This document shows positions 1 through 6,692 of a stretch of 17,717 nucleotides of DNA, piece by piece. Origin of the DNA: Gp6-AA40 sp050742535 (lineage in GTDB: Bacteria; Acidobacteriota; Vicinamibacteria; Vicinamibacterales; UBA2999). Location of the stretch: assembly GCA_050742535.1 (NCBI GenBank), contig JBOGIQ010000098.1, forward strand, positions 1 to 17,717, written 5' to 3'. The position numbers were made by a program, and so were the translations under genes. The first letter of the stretch is position 1. Each line of letters opens with the position of its first letter. The notes under the pieces were generated by a model that was given only the letters and a program-made list of their open reading frames with translations, searched no databases and was not told the origin of the DNA.

Positions 1-34
1 CGGGACGCCGGTGAGTCTTAACGGAGCACATTAA
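1..34 (+). CDS. C-terminal end of an upstream gene, probably an RND membrane-fusion protein (partial)
   Basis: Only the last ten codons are visible. In the frame beginning at base 2 they read GTPVSLNGAH and end at TAA 32-34, 15 nt before the RND pump starts. Periplasmic adaptor (membrane-fusion) proteins often end in a short strand of the form 'G-x-P-V' and usually lie directly upstream of the pump gene, so this is the best guess. A second frame (from base 1) reads RDAGES and stops at 19-21, so the frame choice is not certain. Everything beyond the tail is inference. Confidence 0.35.
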   Translation, partial: GTPVSLNGAH

Positions 35-49
35 TTCAGAATTACTCGA

Positions 50-3000
50 ATGTTTATTTCTGATACCGCAATCAAACGTCCGGTTCTCACCGTCGTGGCG
101 ATGCTGATCCTTGTGGTGTTCGGGATCGTCGCGCTGACGCAGCTCGATACCGACGAATTCCCCGAGATCGACGCTCCGATTGTCGTGATCGCGATTCCGT
201 ACCCCGGCGCGTCGCCCGACAACGTCGAGCGCGAGGTGATCGAGCCGATCGAGGAGGTCATCTCCGGCATCAGCGGCGTCGATCGCATGCGCTCGAGCTC
301 GCTCGATGGTTTCGGCAACATCATCGTCGAGTTCGTGTTCGAGAAGGACCCGCGCGTCGCCACGCAGGAGATTCGCGACGAGATCTCGGGCATCCGGAAC
401 GAGCTGCCGCCGGAGATGGAGGAGCCGATCCTCACGCGGTTCGATCCGCAGGATCAGCCGATCGTCTCGCTGACGTTGTCGTCGCCCGGCCTGACCGGCG
501 CCGAGCTGACGAGAATGGCCGACCCGGGGATTACCAGGCAGTTCCGCGGCATCCCGGGGGTGGCATCGGTCGATCTCGCCGGAGCAGTCGAACGCGAGCT
601 GGTCGTCGCGATCAGGCCGCGCGACCTGCAGTCAGCCGGCGTCAGCGTGGCGCAGCTGGTGTTGAGTCTGCAGTCGCAGAACCTGGCCGCGCCGGTTGGC
701 CGCCTCGAAAGCGAGCTGGAGGAGCGAACGATCCGCCTGCGCGGCCGTCTCGACGCTCCCACGGAGTTCAAGGACCTCATCGTCTCGCAGTCGGGCGGCC
801 GCGTCGTGCGCCTGGGCGACGTCGCCGATGTCCGCGACTCAACCGAGGAACCGCGCTCCTTCGCGCTGTACGACGATGAGGAAGCCGTCGGCATCAACAT
901 CATCAAGTCCAGCGGCTTCAGCACGACGGCGGTGGCCGCGGACATCAGGGCGGCGGTCGAGGAGATTCAGAAAACGCTTCCGGCTGGCGTGACGCTGCGC
1001 GTGGTCCGCGACTCGGGCATCCGCGTCGACAACTCGGTTCGCGGCGTGCAGGAAACGCTGCTCGAAGGCGCCGGGCTGACCGTCCTCGTCGTGTTCCTGT
1101 TCCTCAATTCGTGGCGATCGACGGTCATCACCGGTCTGGCGCTGCCCGTCTCCGTTCTGGCGTCGTTCATCGTGGTCTGGATGTTCGGTTTCACGCTGAA
1201 CACGATGTCGCTGCTTGGACTGTCGCTGGCGATCGGCGTGCTCATCGACGACGCGATCGTCGTGCGCGAGAACATCGTACGGCACGTCGAGATGGGGAAG
1301 GGGCACTACCGCGCCGCGTTCGAGGGCACCGACGAGATCGGCCTCGCCGTCACCGCAACAACGATGTCGATCGTCGTCGTGTTCCTGCCGGTCGCGTTCA
1401 TCACCGGAATTGCCGGGCAATGGTTCAAGCCGTTCGCGCTGACGATCGCCTGCTCGGTACTGGTGTCGCTGTTCGTGTCGTTCTCGCTCGACCCGATGCT
1501 CTCGGCGTACTGGCCTGATCCGGACACTCCGATGGAGAAACGGTCGTGGGTCTCCCGCACGCTCGGTCGTTTCAATCGCTGGTTCGATCGGCAGGCCGAC
1601 GCGTACAAGGGCGTTGTCGCCTGGGCGCTCGACCATCGCGCGGCGATGATCGTCCTGGCGCTGGCGACGTTCGTTGGTGCGCTCGCGCTGCCGGCGATGG
1701 GGGTCATCGGCGGCGGGCTGGTGCCGGAAACCGACGAGTCGGAATTCTCGATCATTCTCGAGACGCCACCCGGTTCCAACCTCGCCTACACGAAGTTGAA
1801 GGCCGCCGAGGTGTCGCGCGTCGCCCGTTCCCAGTCCGAGGTGCTCTACGCCTACGCCTCCGTCGGCGGCCAGGGCGAGGCGGTTGATGAGGGCACCGTG
1901 TTCGTCAAGCTCTCGCCCAAGAGCGATCGGTCGCGCAGCCAGGCTGAAATCGTGACGGCGATTCGCCGCGACCTCTCGCAGCTCGCCGGTGTCGACACGT
2001 CGATGACCGTCGGCTGGAACGACGAAAAGCAGATTCAGCTCCAGCTGCAGGGCGACGATGCCGCAACGCTGGCGCGGCTGGCGGATGCCATCTCGGTGGA
2101 GGTCAAGAAGGTGCCTGGTGCCGTTGACGTCGGCCTGTCAACGAAAGGTCAGAAGCCGGAGCTCAACGTGCAGATCGACCGCGCGCTGGCCGGCTCGATC
2201 GGCGTCACCGTCGGTCAGGTGGCCCAGGCGCTGCGGCCGGCGTTCGCCGGCATCGATGTTGGCGACTGGGTCGACCCGTCCGGGGAAACCCGTGATGTCA
2301 CGGTGCGATTGGCGCCCCAATCGCGCACGGTGGTTGCCGATCTCGAGTCGCTGCCGCTGGTCGTCAACAGCGAGGACGGCCCGCGGACGATTCCGCTCGG
2401 GCAGATTGCCCGGGTGGCGCCGTCGATCGGTCCCGCGCGCATCGACCATCTCGATCGGGAGCGGGTCATCACTATCGAGGCGAATACCGAGGGCCGGTCG
2501 CTCAACGACGTCTCGACCGCCATCATGTCGCGGATCCAGGAGGCGGTGCCGCTTCCTGCCGGCTACGCGATCAGGCAGGGCGGCGAGACCGAGTCGCAGC
2601 AGGAGATCTTCACGCAGATGATCATCGCGCTCGGCGTTGCGGTGATGCTGATGTACTTCGTCCTGGTGATCCAGTTCGGCTCGTTCCTCGAGCCGTTCTC
2701 GATCCTGCTCTCGCTGCCCTTGTCGCTGATCGGTGTGATGCTCGGGCTGGCGGTGACCGGCGAGACGCTCAACATCATGAGCATGATCGGCGTCATCCTG
2801 CTGATGGGCATCGTCGCCAAGAACGCCATTCTGCTGATCGACTTTGCGAAGTGGTCCGAGGAAAAGGGCATGGACCGGCGCGAGGCGCTGATTCAGGCCG
2901 GACGCGTCCGGCTGCGGCCGATTCTGATGACGACATTCGCGCTCATTGCCGGGATGGTGCCGGTGGCGCTCGGGGGCGGCGAGGGTGGAGACTTCCGCGC

Positions 3001-3169
3001 CCCGCTCGGAATCGCGGTCATCGGCGGCGTCATCACGTCCACGCTGCTGACGCTGCTCGTCATTCCGACCGTCTACGAAACACTTGCCGATGCCCGCGAC
3101 TGGCTGGGCGCGAAGGTCGGCGTCGCGCGCCCGCATGGGCTCAGCGAGCACGAACACGCGAAAGCGTAG
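50..3169 (+). CDS. RND-family efflux transporter, inner-membrane pump subunit (AcrB/MdtB-like)
   Basis: This is a proton-driven pump of the resistance-nodulation-division family that would work as a trimer with a periplasmic adaptor and an outer-membrane channel. The 1039-residue length is typical of the family. It shows the duplicated architecture: TM1 at about 10-32, a large periplasmic porter loop, a TM2-TM6 block at about 330-480, a second porter loop, and a final TM block at about 860-1020. The paired acidic residues D400 and D401 in 'GVLIDDAIVV' of TM4 match the proton-relay pair of AcrB (D407/D408). K924 in 'GIVAKNAILLIDFA' matches AcrB K940. The sequence resembles the hydrophobe/amphiphile (HAE-1-like) branch rather than a metal pump, but the substrate cannot be read off. 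ATG at 50 begins the usual 'M-F-I-S-D-x-A-I-K-R-P' N-terminus. No strong ribosome-binding site is close to it; GGAG lies at 23-26. The neighbouring upstream tail fits an adaptor gene. Confidence 0.93.
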   Translation: MFISDTAIKRPVLTVVAMLILVVFGIVALTQLDTDEFPEIDAPIVVIAIPYPGASPDNVEREVIEPIEEVISGISGVDRMRSSSLDGFGNIIVEFVFEKDPRVATQEIRDEISGIRNELPPEMEEPILTRFDPQDQPIVSLTLSSPGLTGAELTRMADPGITRQFRGIPGVASVDLAGAVERELVVAIRPRDLQSAGVSVAQLVLSLQSQNLAAPVGRLESELEERTIRLRGRLDAPTEFKDLIVSQSGGRVVRLGDVADVRDSTEEPRSFALYDDEEAVGINIIKSSGFSTTAVAADIRAAVEEIQKTLPAGVTLRVVRDSGIRVDNSVRGVQETLLEGAGLTVLVVFLFLNSWRSTVITGLALPVSVLASFIVVWMFGFTLNTMSLLGLSLAIGVLIDDAIVVRENIVRHVEMGKGHYRAAFEGTDEIGLAVTATTMSIVVVFLPVAFITGIAGQWFKPFALTIACSVLVSLFVSFSLDPMLSAYWPDPDTPMEKRSWVSRTLGRFNRWFDRQADAYKGVVAWALDHRAAMIVLALATFVGALALPAMGVIGGGLVPETDESEFSIILETPPGSNLAYTKLKAAEVSRVARSQSEVLYAYASVGGQGEAVDEGTVFVKLSPKSDRSRSQAEIVTAIRRDLSQLAGVDTSMTVGWNDEKQIQLQLQGDDAATLARLADAISVEVKKVPGAVDVGLSTKGQKPELNVQIDRALAGSIGVTVGQVAQALRPAFAGIDVGDWVDPSGETRDVTVRLAPQSRTVVADLESLPLVVNSEDGPRTIPLGQIARVAPSIGPARIDHLDRERVITIEANTEGRSLNDVSTAIMSRIQEAVPLPAGYAIRQGGETESQQEIFTQMIIALGVAVMLMYFVLVIQFGSFLEPFSILLSLPLSLIGVMLGLAVTGETLNIMSMIGVILLMGIVAKNAILLIDFAKWSEEKGMDRREALIQAGRVRLRPILMTTFALIAGMVPVALGGGEGGDFRAPLGIAVIGGVITSTLLTLLVIPTVYETLADARDWLGAKVGVARPHGLSEHEHAKA

Positions 3170-3181
3170 TACAAACGGGCC

Positions 3182-4000
3182 ATGCACAATCCGCTCGTCC
3201 CTGAAACGCTGGAAGGCTGGAGCCTGCTGCACCTGATGTACCGGGTGGGGTGGGACAGCATCCGCCGTCTCGGCGACGACGACCTGCAGCGGATGTCCGA
3301 TGAGGCGGTACGCGCGCTTGCGGTTCCCGATGCCGGCGCGACGGCGTTCGTGCAGATGCTCGGACACAAGGCCGACCTGATGTTCATCTGCTTCCGCCGC
3401 GACTTCGAGCAGCTGGCGCAGGCGCAAGTGGCGCTGTCGCGCACCGAGCTGCACACGATTCTTCAGCCGACCACGTCGTACGTGTCCGTTGTCGAGCTCG
3501 GCATGTACGAGATGACCGGCAAGCTGCACCAGCAGCTGGGCGCCAGGCACAAACCCGGCAGCGATGACTTCGAATCCGCGTTCGACGCCGAGATGGAAAC
3601 GCAGCGGCAGCGCGTGATGAACCGGTTGTTCATCGAGCTGCCGAAGGCACGCTACGTCTGCTTCTACCCGATGAACAAGCGGCGCGGGGAAGCGAACAAC
3701 TGGTACTCCGAGACGTTCGAACGTCGCGCGGCGATGATGCGCGAACACGGCATGATCGGCCGCACGTACTCCGGCAAGGTGACTCAGGTGATTTCCGGCT
3801 CCATCGGATTCGACGACTGGGAATGGGGTGTGGATCTCTTCGCGCAGGATCCGCTGGTGTTCAAGAAGCTGATTTACGAGATGCGCTTCGACGAAGCGAG
3901 CGCACGGTTTGCGGAGTTCGGACCGTTCTACACCGGCCTCCAGTTCGCTCCGGCCCAGCTGGCTGCCTACCTTCGAGGCGCGATCCCCGCGCTGGAATAA
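3182..4000 (+). CDS. hemQ: Chlorite dismutase-family heme protein, HemQ-type coproheme decarboxylase
   Basis: A protein of 272 residues in the chlorite dismutase/HemQ (ChdC) family. HemQ proteins convert coproheme III to heme b by two peroxide-dependent decarboxylations, the last step of the coproporphyrin route. Family features are clear: Y162 in 'FYPMNKRR' sits where the catalytic tyrosine of HemQ lies, and 'NWY' is at 173-175. H189 in 'MREHGMIGRTY' is 27 residues after the tyrosine, the spacing of the proximal heme ligand in HemQ. 'QVISGSIGFDDWEWGVDLFAQD' follows. The Gln-rich pocket and this GFDD(W/F)EWG stretch resemble HemQ rather than true chlorite dismutases, which have a distal Arg. 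The ATG is 12 nt after the RND stop, so the two are probably co-transcribed, though no functional link is evident. No strong Shine-Dalgarno sequence is visible. Other heme genes are not in the window. Confidence 0.87.
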   Translation: MHNPLVPETLEGWSLLHLMYRVGWDSIRRLGDDDLQRMSDEAVRALAVPDAGATAFVQMLGHKADLMFICFRRDFEQLAQAQVALSRTELHTILQPTTSYVSVVELGMYEMTGKLHQQLGARHKPGSDDFESAFDAEMETQRQRVMNRLFIELPKARYVCFYPMNKRRGEANNWYSETFERRAAMMREHGMIGRTYSGKVTQVISGSIGFDDWEWGVDLFAQDPLVFKKLIYEMRFDEASARFAEFGPFYTGLQFAPAQLAAYLRGAIPALE

Positions 4001-4175
4001 CATGTCCACGCCGATGGCGTGTTCTGTGATCGGGATGCGTCATTTGTGAACGCCGGTTTCCACTGCCGGATCAGGGACGTTCAGGCAACTCACGCAGAAT
4101 CAGCGACTACCGGTTTCCATCCCTAAAAGCGAGTGCAGGCGCGGGAATTGCTGTGGTCGGGGGGGCGTGGACACC

Positions 4176-4661
4176 ATGAGCCCCCAGGAGACGTTCGTCA
4201 CCCGGCTGCGCCGCCACCGGCAGAAATGCCGAATCTCGCTCGAGGAGTTGGCGGAGGACACCAGGGTCAAGAAAGAACTGCTCGAGGCGCTCGAGAACAA
4301 CGATCTGTCCCAGTGGCCGCGGGGACTTTACGCGCGGGCGTGGATTCGCAGCTACGCCTGGGTCGTCGGGATGGACCCGGACGAGACCGTCGACGAGTTC
4401 TGCCGCCTGTTCCCGCACGGTGATCGGCGCGCCAACAACACCATCCGCGGGATTGCTGCCATCGTTTCGTCCCCGTCCGAATATCGCGACGAGATCGCCC
4501 ACCCGGAACGACGCGGTGTGCCGTCGCAGCAGCAGCCAGCACCACCACCGGAGACATGGCATTCGCCGATGACGCAGGGCATTCGCTCCGTGTGGAGTCG
4601 CGTGGCGAACGCGGCCGGTCCTTACCTTCGCGCGCGGCGCGCGCCGCGAACGACGCTGTAA
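4176..4661 (+). CDS. Small RodZ-N-type helix-turn-helix protein without a membrane segment
   Basis: A 161-residue protein. Residues about 7-75 form the HTH_25 (RodZ N-terminal) fold: 'RLRRHRQKCRISLEELAEDTRVKKELLEALENND', then 'PRGLYARAWIRSYAWVVGMDPDE'. In RodZ this domain binds MreB and is followed by a transmembrane helix and a periplasmic domain. Here the rest is a polar region, a short Pro/Gln-rich linker (about 115-126) and a basic amphipathic tail, with no obvious TM helix. It may therefore be a soluble regulator or MreB-binding protein rather than RodZ itself. I chose ATG 4176 because a run of G (4161-4165) lies 10 nt upstream. GTG 4167 in the same frame is an alternative start. The 175-nt upstream spacer separates it from hemQ; I see no clear promoter there, only a 10-nt direct repeat (CCGGTTTCCA at 4053 and 4110). 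Confidence 0.78.
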   Translation: MSPQETFVTRLRRHRQKCRISLEELAEDTRVKKELLEALENNDLSQWPRGLYARAWIRSYAWVVGMDPDETVDEFCRLFPHGDRRANNTIRGIAAIVSSPSEYRDEIAHPERRGVPSQQQPAPPPETWHSPMTQGIRSVWSRVANAAGPYLRARRAPRTTL

Positions 4662-4671
4662 TTAGGTTGGC

Positions 4672-4705
4672 TGGGTGGCCTGGGTGGCCTGGGTGGCCTG
4701 GGTAA
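4672..4705. repeat. 9-nt tandem repeat (TGGGTGGCC)n with G-quadruplex-compatible spacing
   Basis: Three exact copies of TGGGTGGCC (4672-4680, 4681-4689, 4690-4698) are followed by a partial copy (TGGGTAA). The array fills the gap between the convergent stops of the HTH gene (4661) and the aspartate kinase (4706). On the + strand, four GGG runs start at 4673, 4682, 4691 and 4700 and are separated by exactly 6 nt. This satisfies the standard G3-N(1-7) quadruplex pattern. The units also contain GGCC, which could pair with neighbouring units. No U-tailed terminator is seen in this junction. Confidence 0.9.
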
Positions 4706-5917
4706 CTAAGGCAACAAAGGCTGCTGCGATTCGATGAATCGTCCGTGCAGCGCTCGGACCGCATCCTCCATCCGTTCACGCGCCACCATCCACGTAATCC
4801 GGAAAGATGACGTCGCCGTTCCACGCGGCTCGATGCCGCCTGCACGAAGGGTGTCGCTGCCGGCGCGGACGTTCGCGTAGGTGGCGTTGATGCCTGCCCC
4901 GACGACGCTGACGGCCGCCAGGCCGTCGACAAATCGGGTGCCGGCGGCCGCGTGCGTGTCGATGGCCTCGCGCAGGCGGCGCTCGTCGTGCAAGTTCTCG
5001 CGCGAAATCACCACTGTCGTGCGATCGTCGAAGACATGCAGTTGTTTGCCCGGAACCCCGCGTTCGTCGAGCAGTGCGAGGACGTCCGCCGCATTGCCGC
5101 TGCTCTCGAGGATCACGACGTCCCGCTCGCTGGCGACGCCGACGACAGTGCCGGGCATCCGCGGCGGCGTTCTGCGGACGACCGTGCCATCGCTCGACGG
5201 GTCGGGTCCCGGTAGTGGTCCGGCGGCCGCGCGCGCGTAGATCGCGATGCCTTTCTCCTTGGCGAACTCGACTGCCTGCGCGTTGAGAACCCTGGCGCCG
5301 GCCTCCGCCATCTCCTGCGTCTCCTCGTACGACAGCGAGCCGATGCGGCGCGCTGCCGGCACGACGCGCGGATCGGCCGAGTACACGCCGTCCACGTCTG
5401 AGCAGATCTCGCAGAACTCCGCGTCGAGCGCGGCGGCAATAGCGACGGCGGTGGTATCGCTCCCGCCGCGGCCGAGCGTGGTGATCTCCTTCTTGTAGGA
5501 AACGCCCTGGTAGCCCGCGACGACGACGATCCTTCCGCGCGCCAGCTCGTCCTGGATGCGGAACGGCCGCACCTCGATGATCCGCGCGTCGACGTGGCGG
5601 TCGTTCGTGATGATCCCGGACTGGCTGCCCGTAAAGCTGATCGCGTTCCCTCCGAGCTCGCGGATGGCCATCGACAGCAGGGCCATCGAGATCCGCTCGC
5701 CCGCGGACAGCAGCATGTCGAGTTCCCGCCGATCGGGGTTGGCCGACACCTGCCTGGCCAGCTCCAGCAGCTCGTCGGTGGTATCGCCCATCGCCGAGAC
5801 AACGACCACCACATCGTGGCCCTGCTCGCGGGTCCGCATCACGCGCGAGGCGACGGCCTTCAGTTTCTGCACGTCGGCGACGCTGCTGCCGCCGTACTTC
5901 TGGACGATCACCGGCAT
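4706..5917 (-). CDS. lysC: Aspartate kinase with C-terminal ACT domains
   Basis: This 403-residue enzyme catalyses ATP-dependent phosphorylation of L-aspartate to aspartyl-4-phosphate, the entry step to lysine, threonine, methionine and diaminopimelate. The N-terminal amino-acid kinase domain shows 'KYGGSS' (7-12), 'GERIS' (73-77), 'TTLGRGGSDTTA' (146-157) and 'VDGVYSADPR' (175-184). Two ACT-type regulatory segments follow at about 257-330 and 334-400, so feedback inhibition by an aspartate-family amino acid is expected. The effector cannot be read from sequence. Length and layout are those of monofunctional aspartokinases. ATG 5917 gives the standard 'MPVIVQKYGGSS' start. A weak -10-like TAGTAT (5928-5933, minus strand) lies only about 10 nt upstream. 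The gene is convergent with the HTH gene and divergent from the methyltransferase gene. It is bracketed by simple repeats at both ends. Confidence 0.95.
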   Translation of the reverse strand: MPVIVQKYGGSSVADVQKLKAVASRVMRTREQGHDVVVVVSAMGDTTDELLELARQVSANPDRRELDMLLSAGERISMALLSMAIRELGGNAISFTGSQSGIITNDRHVDARIIEVRPFRIQDELARGRIVVVAGYQGVSYKKEITTLGRGGSDTTAVAIAAALDAEFCEICSDVDGVYSADPRVVPAARRIGSLSYEETQEMAEAGARVLNAQAVEFAKEKGIAIYARAAAGPLPGPDPSSDGTVVRRTPPRMPGTVVGVASERDVVILESSGNAADVLALLDERGVPGKQLHVFDDRTTVVISRENLHDERRLREAIDTHAAAGTRFVDGLAAVSVVGAGINATYANVRAGSDTLRAGGIEPRGTATSSFRITWMVARERMEDAVRALHGRFIESQQPLLP

Positions 5918-5933
5918 AGCGACCAGAATACTA

Positions 5934-5978
5934 GTTGGTGGTTGGTGGTTGGTGGTCGGTGGTTGGTGGTTGGTGGTT
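5934..5978. repeat. Heptamer tandem repeat (GTTGGTG)n in a divergent promoter region
   Basis: Six 7-nt units lie head to tail from 5934 to 5975 (GTTGGTG x3, GTCGGTG, GTTGGTG x2), followed by a partial GTT. The array occupies most of the 99-nt spacer between the divergent lysC and methyltransferase genes. It ends 5 nt before a perfect TATAAT. Consecutive units give GG-TT-GG-T-GG-TT-GG, a spacing compatible with a two-tetrad quadruplex. The heptamer also supplies TTGGTG, a weak -35-like hexamer. The units are too short, and there are no spacers, for this to be CRISPR. Confidence 0.93.
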
Positions 5979-5989
5979 CCCGATATAAT
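5963..5989 (+). promoter_or_regulatory. Candidate sigma70-type promoter of the methyltransferase gene
   Basis: A perfect TATAAT stands at 5984-5989, 27 nt before the ATG at 6017. The best -35-like hexamer is TTGGTG at 5963-5968 inside the heptamer array, with a rather short 15-nt spacer. Transcription would start near 5996, leaving a leader of about 20 nt that contains the GGAGAGG ribosome-binding site (6004-6010). The -10 is strong and the -35 is weak. Confidence 0.6.
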
Positions 5990-6016
5990 CGCGACTTTGA
6001 ATTGGAGAGGGCACAG

Positions 6017-6586
6017 ATGGCCGTTCGAACGCTTCTTACCGCGCTTGCACTGATCGTCGGATTGACCTGGTCAACCCTGGCCCAGCAGGCGCCGGCGCCG
6101 CTGCGCACGCCCGACGTGATTTTTGTCCCGACGCCGCAGGAAGTCGTCGACGTCATGCTGAAAATCGCCAAGGTCACGAAGAACGACGTCGTCTACGACC
6201 TCGGGTCCGGCGACGGCCGTATTCCGATCACCGCCGCCAGGGTCTACGGCGCGCGCGCCGTCGGCATCGATATCGACCCCGAGCGGATCCGCGACGCCAA
6301 CGAAAACCTGAAGTCCGCGGCGGCGAGCGACCGGACGATCCTGCAGCGCGTGCAGTTCCTGAACCAGGACCTCTTCACCACCAACATCAGCGAGGCTACC
6401 GTGGTCACGCTGTACCTGCTGCCTTCGCTGAACCTGAAGCTGATTCCGAAGCTGAACAAGGAACTGAAGTCGGGTACGCGCGTGGTCTCTCACGCGTTCG
6501 ACATGGGCCCGGACATCAAGCCGAAGATGGATCCGGTCAACGTGAACGGACGGACGGTTTACTACTACACGGTTCCCATTCAGTAG
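6017..6586 (+). CDS. Exported SAM-dependent methyltransferase-fold protein
   Basis: A 189-residue protein that begins with a signal peptide: a short basic start 'MAVR', a hydrophobic core about 5-18, and a likely signal peptidase I site after 'TLA' at residue 22. A class I methyltransferase fold follows, with motif I 'VVYDLGSGDGRI' (58-69), the acidic end of strand 2 'GIDIDPERI' (83-91) and 'NQD' (116-118). 'VVTLYLLPSLNLKLIPKL' (129-146) and a strand-rich tail ending 'VYYYTVPIQ' come next. The substrate is unknown. SAM is made in the cytoplasm, so an exported SAM enzyme is odd. The N-terminus may be a non-cleaved anchor, or the protein may use another ligand. ATG 6017 is supported by GGAGAGG at 6004-6010. 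The same frame is open far upstream, but that part is antisense to lysC and lies above the promoter. Confidence 0.82.
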   Translation: MAVRTLLTALALIVGLTWSTLAQQAPAPLRTPDVIFVPTPQEVVDVMLKIAKVTKNDVVYDLGSGDGRIPITAARVYGARAVGIDIDPERIRDANENLKSAAASDRTILQRVQFLNQDLFTTNISEATVVTLYLLPSLNLKLIPKLNKELKSGTRVVSHAFDMGPDIKPKMDPVNVNGRTVYYYTVPIQ

Positions 6587-6598
6587 GGTCCCCTTGTG

Positions 6599-6620
6599 GC
6601 TTCCGCCTTAAGGCGGAAGC
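6599..6620. repeat. Perfect 22-bp palindrome with CCGCCT..AGGCGG core (REP-like or stem-loop)
   Basis: The left arm GCTTCCGCCTT (6599-6609) is followed directly by its exact complement (6610-6620). It lies 12 nt after the methyltransferase stop and 11 nt before the -35 of the iron permease promoter. No T-run follows, so a classic intrinsic terminator is not supported. The inner core is shared with the palindrome at 15206-15225, which suggests a dispersed repeat family. It may still serve as a transcript-end hairpin. Confidence 0.75.
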
Positions 6621-6631
6621 TGCATCACCGT

Positions 6632-6659
6632 TTGCCTTCCGGGGACGGTCGCGTATAGT
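6632..6659 (+). promoter_or_regulatory. Candidate sigma70-type promoter of the iron permease operon
   Basis: TTGCCT at 6632-6637 and TATAGT at 6654-6659 are separated by 16 nt. The -10 differs from TATAAT at one position and the -35 matches TTGACA at four. The expected start site, near 6666, falls inside the inverted repeat at 6662-6676. Repressor control by occlusion of the start site would therefore be possible. Confidence 0.55.
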
Positions 6660-6661
6660 CT

Positions 6662-6676
6662 TGAGACTTAATCTCA
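6662..6676. promoter_or_regulatory. Fur-box-like 7-1-7 inverted repeat upstream of the FTR1 gene
   Basis: The sequence TGAGACT-T-AATCTCA is a 7-1-7 dyad with one mismatched pair. It keeps the outer TGA...TCA of the Fur consensus (TGATAAT-N-ATTATCA), matching 5 of 7 positions in each half. It starts 2 nt after the candidate -10 and ends 16 nt before the ATG of a ferrous/ferric iron permease gene, the place expected for an iron-responsive repressor site. Assignment to Fur rather than another Fur-family or unrelated regulator is inference. Confidence 0.5.
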
Positions 6677-6692
6677 GTTTACGGGGCTGTCC

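Noticed and set aside
839..1636. Antisense open frame of 265 codons in the RND gene.
   Set aside because: It is a shadow of the conserved TM region on the other strand, with no domain or start signal of its own.
2138..4009. A 623-codon open frame on the minus strand under the RND pump and hemQ.
   Set aside because: It is the antisense of two well-supported genes, its composition is Arg/His/Asp-rich with no recognisable domain, and long antisense frames are common in GC-rich DNA.
4053..4119. 10-nt direct repeat CCGGTTTCCA at 4053 and 4110 as a regulatory pair for the HTH gene.
   Set aside because: There are only two copies 57 nt apart, with no dyad and no promoter nearby. The evidence is too thin.
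5594..6016. Upstream extension of the methyltransferase frame, giving a 330-codon protein.
   Set aside because: The extra part is antisense to lysC and translates the repeat array. The promoter and ribosome-binding site support ATG 6017.
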